A DNA stretch of 64,000 nt. Source: Methylobacterium sp. J-077. GTDB taxonomy: Bacteria > Pseudomonadota > Alphaproteobacteria > Rhizobiales > Beijerinckiaceae. Positions 26,590 through 35,301 of this stretch are shown here, piece by piece. Below the pieces are notes generated by a model. The model worked only from the letters and a program-made list of their open reading frames with translations, had not been told where the DNA came from and made no database searches. Position 1 is the first letter of the stretch, and every line of letters begins with the position of its first letter. Position numbers and translations under genes: made by a program. The stretch lies in contig NZ_JAKSYJ010000052.1 in the NCBI RefSeq assembly GCF_022829365.1, forward strand, positions 1 to 64,000, read 5' to 3'.

Positions 26590-26605
26590 TTTTTCCGTGA
26601 GTCCG

Positions 26606-28729
26606 ATGCCGTCCCGCTCCGCACCCCTCTTCCATGCCGCTCTCGTGCTGGCAGCGCCCCTGATCGTATCGGTCCCGGCGGTCGCGGCCGACCCGGCCGC
26701 GCGCGCCCCCGCGGCCGACCTCCCGGTCTACACGGATTGGTCGGGCGGCTATGTCGGCCTCCAGGGCAGCGCGGGCGGATCCTACGGCGCGTATAATTTC
26801 GGGCCGACGACGATCGGCGGCCGGGCGGTTCCGGCGTTCAAGAGCGGCGATTCCACCGGCCGCAGCGACCAGGGCCGCGACGCCACCACGGCGGTCGGGG
26901 GCGTGTTCGGCGGCTGGAACTGGCAGGCGGGTCCCTGGGTCTACGGGATCGAGGCCTCCCTCGACGCGGCGAACCTGAAGCGGCCGGTGCCATCGACCAT
27001 CGCGGGCTTCGGCTACGCGGATGCCGACCCGACCTTCAATATCGTGCGCGCCAAGACCGACCTGTACGGCACCCTCCGGGCCCGGCTCGGGTACAGCTTC
27101 GACCGCTACCTGGTCTACGGGACCTTCGGGCTCGCCGGCGCCGATGCGCGCTTCCTGGCAAACTATCCGGATCTCGACGCGGGCGGCCAGACCACGGCGC
27201 GGCGCGAGCTCGGCTATCTCGGCTTCACCCTCGGCGCGGGCGTCCAGTACGCCATCACCGACAATCTCGCGCTCGGGATCGACTACCGCTACGTCGATCT
27301 CGGCGGCAGCCGGCGCTTCTCCCTGGGCAGCGTCCCGGGTGACGACGGCGGCCCGGTCACGTCGCGGGCGAGCTTCACCTCGAACCAGCTGTTCGCGCGG
27401 CTGATGTGGTTTCCGGGCGGACTGAAAGTCCCGGCCGATCCGGACGAGACCGCCCCGCACGATCCCGACAACGGTGATACCGGGCGCTTCTCGCTGCACG
27501 GGCAGACGACGCTGATCGCCCAGGGCGTGCCGGGCTTCCGCTCGCCCTACGAGGGCGCGCAGAGCCTGATCCCGCACCAGGCGCGCCAGACCACCACGGC
27601 CACGATCTTCCTCGGGTTCAAGGTCACCGACAGCACCGAGCTGTACTACAACCCCGAATTCAGCCAGGGCTTCGGCCTCTCGCGGACGCTCGGCGTCGCC
27701 GGCTTCGTCAACGGCGAGGCGCAGAAGGCCGGCGCCCCGTTCCCGAAGCTGCGCTCGAACCGCTACTACGTGAAGCAGACGATCGGGCTCGGCGGCGAGA
27801 CCGTGGAGGTGCCGGACGGGCCGAACCAGGTCGCCACCCGGTACGACGCGGAGCGGATCACCCTGATCGCCGGCAAGTTCGCGCTGGGCGACTTCTTCGA
27901 CGGCAACGTCTACGCGCACGACCCGCGGGTCGACTTCTTCAACTGGTCGCTCTGGGGCGCCTCGGCCTGGGACTTCCCGGCCAACCTGCCGGGCTTCACG
28001 CAAGGGCTCTACGCCGAATACAACCGGCCGGAATTCGCGATCCGCGCCGCCTACACGCAGGTGCCCAAGGAGCCGTCGAGCGACGTGCTCGACCCGCGGG
28101 TGTTCCGGCGCGCGGGGCTGAACGCCGAGTTTGAGGAGCGCCACGTGCTCCCGTGGCTGGAGCAGCCCGGCAAGGTCCGCATCGGGCTGTTCTCGAATGT
28201 CGGCGTCTCGGCCAACAACCGCGAGGTCGTCACCCTCACGCAGCTCGGCCAGTTCGACGATATCAACGACGCCGTGGCGGCGACCCGGCGCCCCCGCCGC
28301 AAGACCGGCGGCTACGTCAACCTCGAGCAGGCGCTGACCCCCGAACTCGGGCTGTTCGCCCGGGCCAGCCTGAACGACGGGCGCACGGAGAACATCTCCT
28401 TCACCGATATCGACCAGAGCTTCTCCGGCGGCCTGTCGCTGAAGGGCAAGGCCTGGGACCGGCCCGACGACACGATCGGCATCGGCACCGCGATGAACCG
28501 GCTCTCGCCGTCGCACCGCGCCGCCTTCGCGGCCGGCTTCTACGGGCTGCTGATCGGTGACGGGCGGCTCAACTACGGCAGCGAGCGGGCGCTGGAGACC
28601 TACTACGCCCTGAACCTCACGAAGTTCGTGACCCTGACCTTCGACTACCAGTTTGTGGACAACCCCGGCTACAACCGCGACCGCGGGCCGGCCCACTTCT
28701 TCGCCTCGCGGTTGCACGCGGATTTCTGA
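26606..28729 (+). CDS. double-barrel outer-membrane protein: Omp25/31-type barrel fused to a carbohydrate-porin-type barrel
   Basis: 707 residues with a signal peptide ending about VAADPA. Residues 40-270 form an Omp25/Omp31-type eight-strand barrel: WSGGYVGLQGSAGGSYG at its start, YGTLRARLGYSFDRYLVYGTFGLAGADARF, and TDNLALGIDYRYVDLG with SNQLFARLMWFPGG as the final strands. An Asp/Pro-rich linker (PADPDETAPHDPDNGDTG) leads to residues 290-707, an OprB-like carbohydrate-selective porin domain: RFSLHGQTTLIAQG at its start, DSTELYYNPEFSQGFGLS in the middle, and the C-terminal YYALNLTKFVTLTFDYQFVD ending HADF with terminal Phe, the outer-membrane insertion signal. Internal Phe at the first barrel's end would then be buried. 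Transport of sugars is possible. Confidence 0.85.
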   Translation: MPSRSAPLFHAALVLAAPLIVSVPAVAADPAARAPAADLPVYTDWSGGYVGLQGSAGGSYGAYNFGPTTIGGRAVPAFKSGDSTGRSDQGRDATTAVGGVFGGWNWQAGPWVYGIEASLDAANLKRPVPSTIAGFGYADADPTFNIVRAKTDLYGTLRARLGYSFDRYLVYGTFGLAGADARFLANYPDLDAGGQTTARRELGYLGFTLGAGVQYAITDNLALGIDYRYVDLGGSRRFSLGSVPGDDGGPVTSRASFTSNQLFARLMWFPGGLKVPADPDETAPHDPDNGDTGRFSLHGQTTLIAQGVPGFRSPYEGAQSLIPHQARQTTTATIFLGFKVTDSTELYYNPEFSQGFGLSRTLGVAGFVNGEAQKAGAPFPKLRSNRYYVKQTIGLGGETVEVPDGPNQVATRYDAERITLIAGKFALGDFFDGNVYAHDPRVDFFNWSLWGASAWDFPANLPGFTQGLYAEYNRPEFAIRAAYTQVPKEPSSDVLDPRVFRRAGLNAEFEERHVLPWLEQPGKVRIGLFSNVGVSANNREVVTLTQLGQFDDINDAVAATRRPRRKTGGYVNLEQALTPELGLFARASLNDGRTENISFTDIDQSFSGGLSLKGKAWDRPDDTIGIGTAMNRLSPSHRAAFAAGFYGLLIGDGRLNYGSERALETYYALNLTKFVTLTFDYQFVDNPGYNRDRGPAHFFASRLHADF

Positions 28730-28773
28730 GCGGGCCGGTGATACGGTCTTCGGCGGAAGGACCGGTGGCCCAA

Positions 28774-28865
28774 CCGTCCTCGCGAGCGGAGCGAAGCGAT
28801 CCAGGCGGCGCCACGATCGCCGGCGTCATGCGGCCCTGGGTCACTTCCTACGCGCGTGACGACGG
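28774..28865. repeat. imperfect inverted-repeat intergenic element (GCGAGCGGAGCGAAGCGATCC type)
   Basis: The left arm CCGTCCTCGCGAGCGGAGCG continues AAGCGATCCAGG; the right arm starts CCCTGGGTCACTTCC and ends GTGACGACGG, and is its imperfect inverse. This core sequence is a well-known type of extragenic repeat in Rhizobiales genomes. It lies between the convergent porin and lipB genes. Confidence 0.6.
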
Positions 28866-28904
28866 ATGGCCCGCCTGAACCGAATGCCGCAATCGGCCGC
28901 TGTA

Positions 28905-29636
28905 TCAGTCCATCCCCTCGATCGCCGTCGCGCCGAAAATATCCTCGAAGGCGGCCCGCAGCTGCATGTCGACTTCGGCCAAGCTCACCGGCAGGCCGAG
29001 ATCGACCAGGCTCGTCACCCCGTGCTCGCGCACGCCGCAGGGCACGATTCCGGTAAAGTGCGACAGGTCCGGCTCGACGTTCAGGCTGATCCCGTGGAAG
29101 CTGACCCAGCGGCGCACCCGGATGCCGATGGCCGCGATCTTGTCCTCCACCCCGGGCCCCTTCTCCGGGCGGCGCACCCAGACGCCGACTCGGTCCTCCC
29201 GGCGCTCGGCCCGGACGTTGAAGGCCGCGAGCGTCTCGATCAGCCAGCCCTCCAGGCTCGCCACGTAGGCGCGCAGGTCGCGGCTGCGCCGGTCGAGGTC
29301 GAGCATCACGTAGGCGACCCGCTGGCCCGGGCCGTGATAGGTGTACTGGCCGCCCCGCCCCGTGGCGTGGACCGGGAAGCGATCGGGCACCACGAGGTCC
29401 TCGGGCCGCGCCGAGGTGCCGGCCGTGTAGAGCGGCGGGTGCTCGAGCAGCCAGACGCATTCCGGCGCCGCACCGCGCGCGATCCCCTCGACCCGCGCCT
29501 CCATCCAGGCGATCGCCTCCGCGTAGTCCACCGGCGCGTCGCTCACGCGCCAGGACACCGGACCGGCGACCGGATCCGAGCCGGGCCGCTTCGGGAAGGC
29601 GTGGGGCGAGACCGTGAGGCGGGGCGCGTTTACCAA
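28905..29636 (-). CDS. lipB: octanoyl-[ACP]:protein N-octanoyltransferase
   Basis: 243 residues. LipB moves octanoyl from acyl carrier protein to lipoyl domains of 2-oxoacid dehydrogenases, the first step of lipoate synthesis. Motifs are [21 protein letters not shown] (94-114), the catalytic lysine in DKIAAIGI (K166) and cysteine in [15 protein letters not shown] (C200). The start is uncertain: the longest frame begins with TTG at 29636, and a GTG at about residue 31 ([11 protein letters not shown]) is an alternative; N-terminal extensions of this length are common in Rhizobiales LipB. Confidence 0.92.
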   Translation of the reverse strand: MVNAPRLTVSPHAFPKRPGSDPVAGPVSWRVSDAPVDYAEAIAWMEARVEGIARGAAPECVWLLEHPPLYTAGTSARPEDLVVPDRFPVHATGRGGQYTYHGPGQRVAYVMLDLDRRSRDLRAYVASLEGWLIETLAAFNVRAERREDRVGVWVRRPEKGPGVEDKIAAIGIRVRRWVSFHGISLNVEPDLSHFTGIVPCGVREHGVTSLVDLGLPVSLAEVDMQLRAAFEDIFGATAIEGMD

Positions 29637-29739
29637 GGGTTCACCATCCTGCGTCGATGGTCGAAGCCTTCAACATCCGCGGCCGGCGGTGGCAAGGTTT
29701 TGATGCTCCGGGTCGGCGGCGAGACGGGATGGGCAGGCG

Positions 29740-30045
29740 GTGGCGGTCTTCGAGACCCTGAAGGTCGATCTGACGGTGGTGCTGGGCCGGGCCCGGATGC
29801 CGCTGCACATGCTGCTGCGCATGGGCCGCGGCGCCGTGATCGAGCTGGAAGCCAGTGACAGCGACATGGTCGAGATCCTGGCCAACGACCACCCGATCGC
29901 CCGCGGCCAGATCGTGGTGACCGGCGACCGCATCTCCGTCGAGGTCACGGAACTGATCCGCAAGGCGGCGGCGATCGTCGAGCCCGGCACCACCATCGGC
30001 GACAGCGCGACGCCGTTCCTGGACGATAGCTACGCGCCCGGTTGA
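29740..30045 (+). CDS. fliN: flagellar motor switch protein FliN, solitary
   Basis: 101 residues consisting of one SpoA/FliN domain: LKVDLTVVLGRARMPLHMLL, then GAVIELEASDSDMVEILAND and IARGQIVVTGDRISVEVTEL. FliN is part of the flagellar C-ring and controls rotation direction with FliG and FliM. The start is GTG at 29740. No other flagellar gene is within the window, and it has lipB on one side and a tRNA on the other. It could be the main FliN or a second copy. Confidence 0.9.
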   Translation: MAVFETLKVDLTVVLGRARMPLHMLLRMGRGAVIELEASDSDMVEILANDHPIARGQIVVTGDRISVEVTELIRKAAAIVEPGTTIGDSATPFLDDSYAPG

Positions 30046-30167
30046 GCGTGGCGCTTGTCGGCGGCGGATCGATCTGTTATCCGCTGCGCCGCCCGAGATG
30101 ACGGCGACCCGAGGGGTTTCCCGGAGGTCGCAGCGTTCGGGCGAACGGGCGGATCTTCGCGTCCGAT

Positions 30168-30252
30168 GCGGCCATGGCGGAATTGGTAGACGCGCTAGCT
30201 TGAGGTGCTAGTCCCGCGAGGGGTGGAGGTTCGAGTCCTCTTGGCCGCACCA
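30168..30252 (+). tRNA. tRNA-Leu (anticodon GAG)
   Basis: 85 bases including an encoded CCA. Acceptor arms GCGGCCA and TGGCCGC pair fully; the D-arm contains TTGGTAGA, the anticodon stem CTAGC/GCTAG encloses the loop TTGAGGT with anticodon GAG, a long variable arm typical of leucine tRNA follows (TCCCGCGAGGGGT), and the T-arm shows GTTCGAGTCC. A terminator hairpin overlaps its 3' end. Confidence 0.97.
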
Positions 30253-30278
30253 CACGTTTGATGTGGTGCTTTTCTTTC
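30247..30278 (+). terminator. intrinsic terminator of the tRNA-Leu gene
   Basis: GCACCACA (30247-30254) pairs with TGTGGTGC (30262-30269) around loop CGTTTGA, followed by TTTTCTTT. The left arm is the tRNA acceptor end and CCA, so folding competes with tRNA 3' end processing. Confidence 0.7.
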
Positions 30279-30395
30279 GAAGGCGGATCGTTCGGCGAGA
30301 GGCCGGGTCCGCCGCATCGGTCCCCGATCTTCCGTTGCTCGCAAGGGCGCGACCAGGGCGGCGAATGCCTCTGCGCAGTCGCATGGCTGGGACGC

Positions 30396-30626
30396 TCAAT
30401 CCTTGCGGGTGAACAGGGCTTCGAACAGCGCCTCGGATTGGCGCAAGCCCTCCTCGGTCAACACCACGGACTTGGCCCGCCCGACCGGATCGTCGATCAG
30501 CCCCTTCGCGTGCAGGCGGCCGAGGCTCGCCCAGTCGAACCCTTTCCAGGCCCGACATTCATTGTGGAGCGTCAGCCACAGAAGGGCGAGCACCGCCTCG
30601 TCAATGCGCTCTTCGTCGATCTGCAT
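30396..30626 (-). CDS. DUF6429-like small protein
   Basis: 76 residues with no signal or membrane segment. The sequence pattern IDEAVLALLWLTLH, then WKGFDWASLGRLHAKGLI and DPVGRAKSVVLTEEGL matches the small DUF6429 family from memory; its function is unknown. The C-terminal half looks like a winged-helix wing (LTEEGLRQSEALFEALF), so DNA binding is conceivable. It lies downstream of the tRNA on the opposite strand and stands alone. Start ATG at 30626. Confidence 0.72.
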   Translation of the reverse strand: MQIDEERIDEAVLALLWLTLHNECRAWKGFDWASLGRLHAKGLIDDPVGRAKSVVLTEEGLRQSEALFEALFTRKD

Positions 30627-30903
30627 GCCCCGAGATTAGCACACCGACCCCGTGCAGCCCATCGGCCACGTCTGGGAACGGAGACGCATGCAGGTCTGGC
30701 GACCTGGGAGATCCACAATTTTTAGCGATACTATTTCTGATATAATATATAGGCTCATATTTACAGCACGAGATCGACAAATATATGAACACTTACATCG
30801 ACTAGAGGCTTTATCAGCAGGATAAACGTGGCGTTCGAGCCTGTTGTCTTCTGCAGCCGCCTAAAGATAAACTCGAGGTCTTAGGTCTCGGAGCCCGATT
30901 CGC
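30627..30903. promoter_or_regulatory. AT-rich promoter region before the OPT gene
   Basis: A 277-base gap that is strikingly AT-rich for this genome, especially 30715-30800. TATAAT at 30741-30746 could serve as a -10 box for the OPT gene; no convincing -35 was found. The low GC could also mark a junction of foreign DNA. Confidence 0.4.
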
Positions 30904-32850
30904 ATGCCCAGTGGCGCCAATCCAGCCGAACTGACTTGGCGCGGCATCCTGCTCGGCGGCGTGCTGACGCTGCTGTTCACCGCGGCCAACGTCTATCTCG
31001 GCCTCAAGGTCGGGCTCACCTTCGCGACATCGATCCCGGCCGCGGTGATCTCCATGGCCGTGCTGCGCCAGCTGCCCGGCGCCACGGTGCTGGAGAACAA
31101 CATCGTCCAGACCGTCGCCTCGGCGGCGGGCACCCTCTCGGCGATCATCTTCGTGCTGCCGGGCCTGGTCATGATCGGCTGGTGGCACGGCTTCCCCTGG
31201 CTCACCACCGCGGGGATCACCGCGACCGGCGGGATCCTGGGCGTGATGTTCTCGGTGCCCCTGCGCCGCGCCCTCGTGGTCGATTCGGACCTGCCCTACC
31301 CGGAGGGGCGCGCCGCCGCAGAGGTGCTGGCGCTCGGCACCCAGGGCGCCGCCGGGGCAGCCGACAGCGCGCAGGGCCTGCGCATCCTCGTCTGGAACAG
31401 CCTGGCCTCGGCCGGGTTCGCGGCCCTGGCGCAGACCCGGCTGGTACTCGACAACGCCGGGCTCTGGTTCCGCGTCGGCGCCGGCGCGAGCGGAATCGCC
31501 GCTAACCTGTCCTTCGCGCTGCTCGGCGTCGGCCATCTCGTCGGCCTGTCGGTGGGGGCCGCGATGGCCCTCGGCCTGGTGATCGCCTGGGCCGGGCTGC
31601 TCCCGCTCCTGACCGCGCAGCAGCCAATGCCGGACGCGAGCGTCGAGGCTTGGGTCGGCGCATTGTTCCGGCAGGAGGTGCGGTTCTTCGGCGCCGGCGT
31701 GATGGGCGTCGCGGCGGTCTGGACCCTGATCCGCATCGCCCGCCCGGTGCTGGGCGGCATCCGCTCGGCCTTCGCGGCCGGCCGGGCGCGTCAGGCCGGC
31801 GCGGCGCTGGCGATCGAGGAGCGCGACCTGCCGATCGCGGTCGTCCTCCTGGTCTCGCTGAGCCTGCTCCTGCCGATCGGCTGGCTGCTGTGGGACGTCC
31901 TCGCCGGCACAAGCCTGGAACGCCACGGCCTGCTGCTGGTTGCGGGCGGCCTGCTGTTCGTACTGGTGATCGGCCTCGTGGTCGCCGCCGTGACCGGCTA
32001 CATGGCCGGGCTGATCGGCGCCTCCAACTCGCCGGTTTCGGGGATCGGCATCCTGGCGGCGCTGGCCAGCGCGGCGATGCTGCTGGGCCTGCTCGGCCGC
32101 GATGCGGACGCGGAGAGTGGCGGGGCGCTCGTCGCCTACGTGCTGACCGCCACCGGCATCGTGTTCAGCATCTGCACGATCGCGAACGACAACCTGCAGG
32201 ACCTCAAGACCGGCCAGCTCGTCGGCGCGACGCCGTGGAAGCAGCAAGCGGCCCTCGTGGTCGGCGTGGTGTTCGGGTCGGTGATCATCCCGCCGGTGCT
32301 CAACGTGCTGGCGACGAGCTTCGGTTTCGTGGGAACACCCGGGGCCGGGCCGAACGCGCTGGCCGCGCCCCAGGCCGGCCTGATCGCGACCCTGGCCAAG
32401 GGCGTGCTGTCGGGCGCGGGCAACTGGCGCATGCTGGGCTGGGGCGCGGCCACCGGCATGGGGCTGATCGTGCTGGACGAGATTCTCGGCCGGCTGCAGC
32501 GCCTGCGCCTCCCGCCGCTGGCGACCGCGCTCGGGATCTACCTGCCCATGAAGCTGATCGTGGTCCTGGTGGCCGGCGCGGTGATCGGCGCGGTGTACGA
32601 ACGGTGGGCGCGCCGCCAGGCCGATCCGGAGCGGGCGGTCCGGCTGGGCACGCTGACGGCGACGGGCCTGATCGTCGGCGAGAGCCTCTGAGGCGTCGCC
32701 TTCGCGCTGATCGTCTACGTGTCCGGCAACGACGCCGCTCTGGCGCTGGTGGGCGACGGCTTCGGCGGCCCGGCGCTGATCGGCGGACTGGTGCTGTTCG
32801 TGGGCTTGGCGGCGGGCCTCTATCGCCAGACGCGGCGGGCCGCAGTCTGA
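30904..32850 (+). pseudogene. OPT-family oligopeptide transporter interrupted by one in-frame TGA
   Basis: The reading frame runs 595 codons and meets TGA at 32689-32691; it continues in the same frame to a second TGA at 32848-32850, for a total of 649 codons. Residues before the break end GLIVGESL and continue GVAFALIVYVSGNDAALAL, where family members normally read GESLWGVAF, so TGG (Trp) has become TGA. The N-terminus ELTWRGILLGGVLTLLFTAANVYLGLK and the many membrane helices are typical of OPT transporters that import peptides or metal-peptide/siderophore compounds. The lost C-terminus holds the last helices. Sequencing error, readthrough or genuine inactivation are all possible. Confidence 0.82.
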
Positions 32851-33222
32851 CGTGGGCCGATCCGAGCCGACGGGACGAGCAGTTGGGTGGTCGATCGCGC
32901 CCGTATCGGTACGCGATACCGTGCCGAGATGTGCACCCACGCGATCGGTGCCATGTCGTGCGGCGCACAGCTTTGCATTGACTTCGCAGCCGCACACCCG
33001 CATATCGGCGGTGCAGCGTCAGCGGCCGTCATGGTCCGCTTGAGGGGGCTGCGTGACGGATCGGGCGCCTCCCGGCGTGATCCGGCCCCCCTCTTCATAA
33101 CGTGCATGCACCCGGGCCGCCCCATCACGCGGGCTGCCCCCTGCCAACGGACCGACCTGAATTCTGCGCTGCTCGCCTATGACGCGAAGCGCCCGGCCGG
33201 CCCTGCTGCATCGGATATCTCT
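32851..33222. other. 372-base region upstream of the DEAD-box helicase, no gene supported
   Basis: The helicase frame is open through this stretch back to 32887, but the residues there have no family resemblance. A 15-codon ATG frame (33179-33226) ends in TGA overlapping the proposed TTG start. The region probably holds the promoter and leader; cold-inducible helicases often have long leaders. Confidence 0.4.
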
Positions 33223-34770
33223 TTGACCCAATTCACCGATTTCGGCCTTGCCCAGCCCGTTCTGCGGGCGCTCGGCGAGGCTGGCTACGTCACGCCGACC
33301 CCGATCCAGGCCCAGGCGATCCCGCCGGCCATGGAGGGCCGCGACCTCTGCGGCATCGCCCAGACCGGCACCGGCAAGACCGCGGCCTTCGCGCTGCCGA
33401 TCCTGCATCGCCTCTCGCTTTCGGATCGCCGGGCCCCGCGCCGCGGCTGCCGGGTGCTGGTGCTCTCGCCAACCCGCGAGCTCGCCAACCAGATCGCCGA
33501 ATCCTTCGCGGATTACGGCCGCCACTTGTCCTACACCACCACGGTGGTGTTCGGCGGCGTCACCATCAGCCGCCAAGAGCGGGCGCTGGCGCCCGGCGTC
33601 GACGTCCTGGTCGCCACCCCGGGCCGGCTGATCGACCTGATCGAGCGCCGCTCGCTGACCCTCGAAGGCGTCGAGATTCTGGTCCTCGACGAGGCCGACC
33701 AGATGCTCGACCTCGGCTTCATCCACGCCCTCAAGCGCATCGTGAAGATGCTGCCGGCCCAGCGCCAGAGCCTGTTCTTCTCGGCGACCATGCCGAAGAA
33801 CATCGCCGGCCTCGCCAGCCAGTACCTGAAGGATCCCGTGCAGGTCGCCGTGACCCCGGTGGCGACCACGGCCGAGCGCGTCGAGCAGACGGTCATCTTC
33901 GCCCATACCGGCGCCAAGCAGGCCCTGCTCGCCCATATCCTGCGCGACCCAGCCATCGACCGCGTCCTGGTCTTCACCCGCACCAAGCATGGCGCGGACC
34001 GGGTGGTGCGCGGCCTCGACAAGGCCGGCATCGCCGGCGCCGCGATCCACGGCAACAAGAGCCAGCCCCAGCGCGAGCGGGCGCTCCAGGCCTTCCGCGA
34101 CGGCGATTGCCGGGTGCTGGTGGCCACCGACATCGCCGCCCGCGGCATCGATGTCGACGGCGTCAGCCACGTGATCAATTTCGACCTGCCGAACGTCCCG
34201 GAGAGCTACGTCCACCGCATCGGCCGCACCGCGCGCGCCGGGGCGACCGGTCTGGCGATCTCGTTCTGCAACGACGAGGAGCGGGCCTACCTGCGCGACA
34301 TCGAGCGGCTGACCCGCCAGAGCGTGCCGGTGGCGGGCTTCCCCGAGGGCTTTACGCCCCCGTCTCGTCAGGAGGCGGCCGACATCGCCCGCGAGGAGGA
34401 GCGCCGTCCCGAGCGCCAGCAGCAGCGTCCGGCCGGTGGCCGTCCGGGCCAGCGGTCCCGGCCGCAGCAGGGCCGTCCCCAGCAGGGACGCCCGGAAGGT
34501 GGCCGCGGCTTCGGCGGCGGTCAGGGCCAGGGCGCGCCCCGCCAGGGCCGTCCGCAGGAGGGTCGGGGCGAAGGTCGCGGCTCCGCGCCGCAGGGACGCG
34601 ACGCCCGGTCGGACCGTCCCGCCCGTCCGCAGGGCGAGCGCCCGAACCAGCAGCAGGCGCGCCCGGCGCGGGACAGCCGGCCTCAGCGGGCCGATGCCCG
34701 GCCGCGCAGCGCCGGTGGCGGCGGCGAGGGCCGCACCATCGGCTGGCTGGAGCGGTCGCCCCGCTCCTGA
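33223..34770 (+). CDS. DEAD-box ATP-dependent RNA helicase (RhlE-like)
   Basis: 515 residues from a TTG start giving (M)[21 protein letters not shown], the usual RhlE-type beginning. Motifs from that start: Q-motif [10 protein letters not shown] at 25-34, AQTGTGKT at 46-53, PTRELANQ at 83-90, DEAD at 156-159, SAT at 187-189; the second RecA domain ends with [10 protein letters not shown]. About the last 130 residues form an Arg/Gly/Gln/Pro-rich tail that binds RNA nonspecifically. It unwinds RNA in ribosome assembly or cold-shock decay. The start is uncertain because the frame is open 112 codons upstream and no clear ribosome-binding site precedes the TTG. Confidence 0.9.
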   Translation: MTQFTDFGLAQPVLRALGEAGYVTPTPIQAQAIPPAMEGRDLCGIAQTGTGKTAAFALPILHRLSLSDRRAPRRGCRVLVLSPTRELANQIAESFADYGRHLSYTTTVVFGGVTISRQERALAPGVDVLVATPGRLIDLIERRSLTLEGVEILVLDEADQMLDLGFIHALKRIVKMLPAQRQSLFFSATMPKNIAGLASQYLKDPVQVAVTPVATTAERVEQTVIFAHTGAKQALLAHILRDPAIDRVLVFTRTKHGADRVVRGLDKAGIAGAAIHGNKSQPQRERALQAFRDGDCRVLVATDIAARGIDVDGVSHVINFDLPNVPESYVHRIGRTARAGATGLAISFCNDEERAYLRDIERLTRQSVPVAGFPEGFTPPSRQEAADIAREEERRPERQQQRPAGGRPGQRSRPQQGRPQQGRPEGGRGFGGGQGQGAPRQGRPQEGRGEGRGSAPQGRDARSDRPARPQGERPNQQQARPARDSRPQRADARPRSAGGGGEGRTIGWLERSPRS

Positions 34771-34787
34771 TCGTCGATCCAAGCACG

Positions 34788-34824
34788 AAGCCGCCCCGGG
34801 GAAGCCCCCGGGGCGGCTTTTTTT
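34788..34824 (+). terminator. intrinsic terminator after the helicase gene
   Basis: AAGCCGCCCCGGGG (34788-34801) pairs with CCCCGGGGCGGCTT (34806-34819), followed by a seven-base T-run. A textbook strong terminator. Confidence 0.9.
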
Positions 34825-34874
34825 ATGCGCGGTGCGTCCCATCTCATCGGATGGTTGAATCAGGGGCCTGCACC

Positions 34875-35060
34875 ATGCGGTTCGAACTGTATCGGGATGC
34901 GAAGGGCGAGTGGCGCTGGCGCCTGCGCGCGCGCAACGGTGAGGTGATCGCCGATTCCGGCGAGGGCTATGTCCGCCGCGAGGATTGCGAGCACGGCATC
35001 GCCCTGGTCCGTCAAAGCGCCGAAGCCCGCATTGAGGATATGACCACCAAGATCGCTTGA
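34875..35060 (+). CDS. DUF1508/YegP-family small protein
   Basis: 61 residues: MRFELYRDAKGEWRWRLRAR then NGEVIADSGEGY and a short helix. This is one YegP/DUF1508 repeat, a small all-beta fold whose function is not settled (some members have been linked to DNA-related or stress roles). The longer frame from 34107 is a shadow of the helicase. ATG 34875 follows the helicase terminator by 50 bases, so it has its own promoter. Confidence 0.85.
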   Translation: MRFELYRDAKGEWRWRLRARNGEVIADSGEGYVRREDCEHGIALVRQSAEARIEDMTTKIA

Positions 35061-35186
35061 GCACGGGCCGCACCCACGCGACCGGATCCCGAACGTGTGG
35101 GTGCGACCGGCTCATTTGACACGTGCCGTCACCGATCCGAGCGGCGGCGGTCAAAAATAAACCCTGTCCGACTCTCCGTAGCGGTT

Positions 35187-35224
35187 ACGCTGCAACGCTT
35201 CTCCTCACCCGTGCGTTGCAGCGT
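35187..35224 (+). promoter_or_regulatory. 12-bp perfect inverted repeat upstream of the RRFY-repeat gene
   Basis: ACGCTGCAACGC (35187-35198) and GCGTTGCAGCGT (35213-35224) are perfect inverse copies with a 14-base spacer. It lies between the DUF1508 gene and the secreted-protein gene, 77 bases before its start. It could be a leader hairpin, operator or weak terminator; no T-run follows. Confidence 0.45.
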
Positions 35225-35301
35225 TTCGGACCGTCGGGAGGGTTCTCGTGCCTCGCGCGGTTCGTCGTCGAAGACGCAATCACGCGAAGGGAGTCGAGAC
35301 C

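Larger units (their letters stand above)
26268..26605. other. 338-base divergent regulatory region between ftrA and the porin gene
   Basis: No gene is seen. It holds the Irr-like box near ftrA, an AT-rich promoter patch at 26300-26340, and the TATAGCA/TGCTATA palindrome just before the porin gene. Both flanking genes are transcribed outward. Confidence 0.55.

Noticed and set aside
26585..28717. 710-codon antisense frame over the porin
   Set aside because: It shadows the real porin gene, which has a clear signal peptide and barrel features.
30814..33003. 729-codon antisense frame over the OPT transporter
   Set aside because: Same strand-shadow composition (Gln, His, Arg, Ala rich); no start signal or domain.
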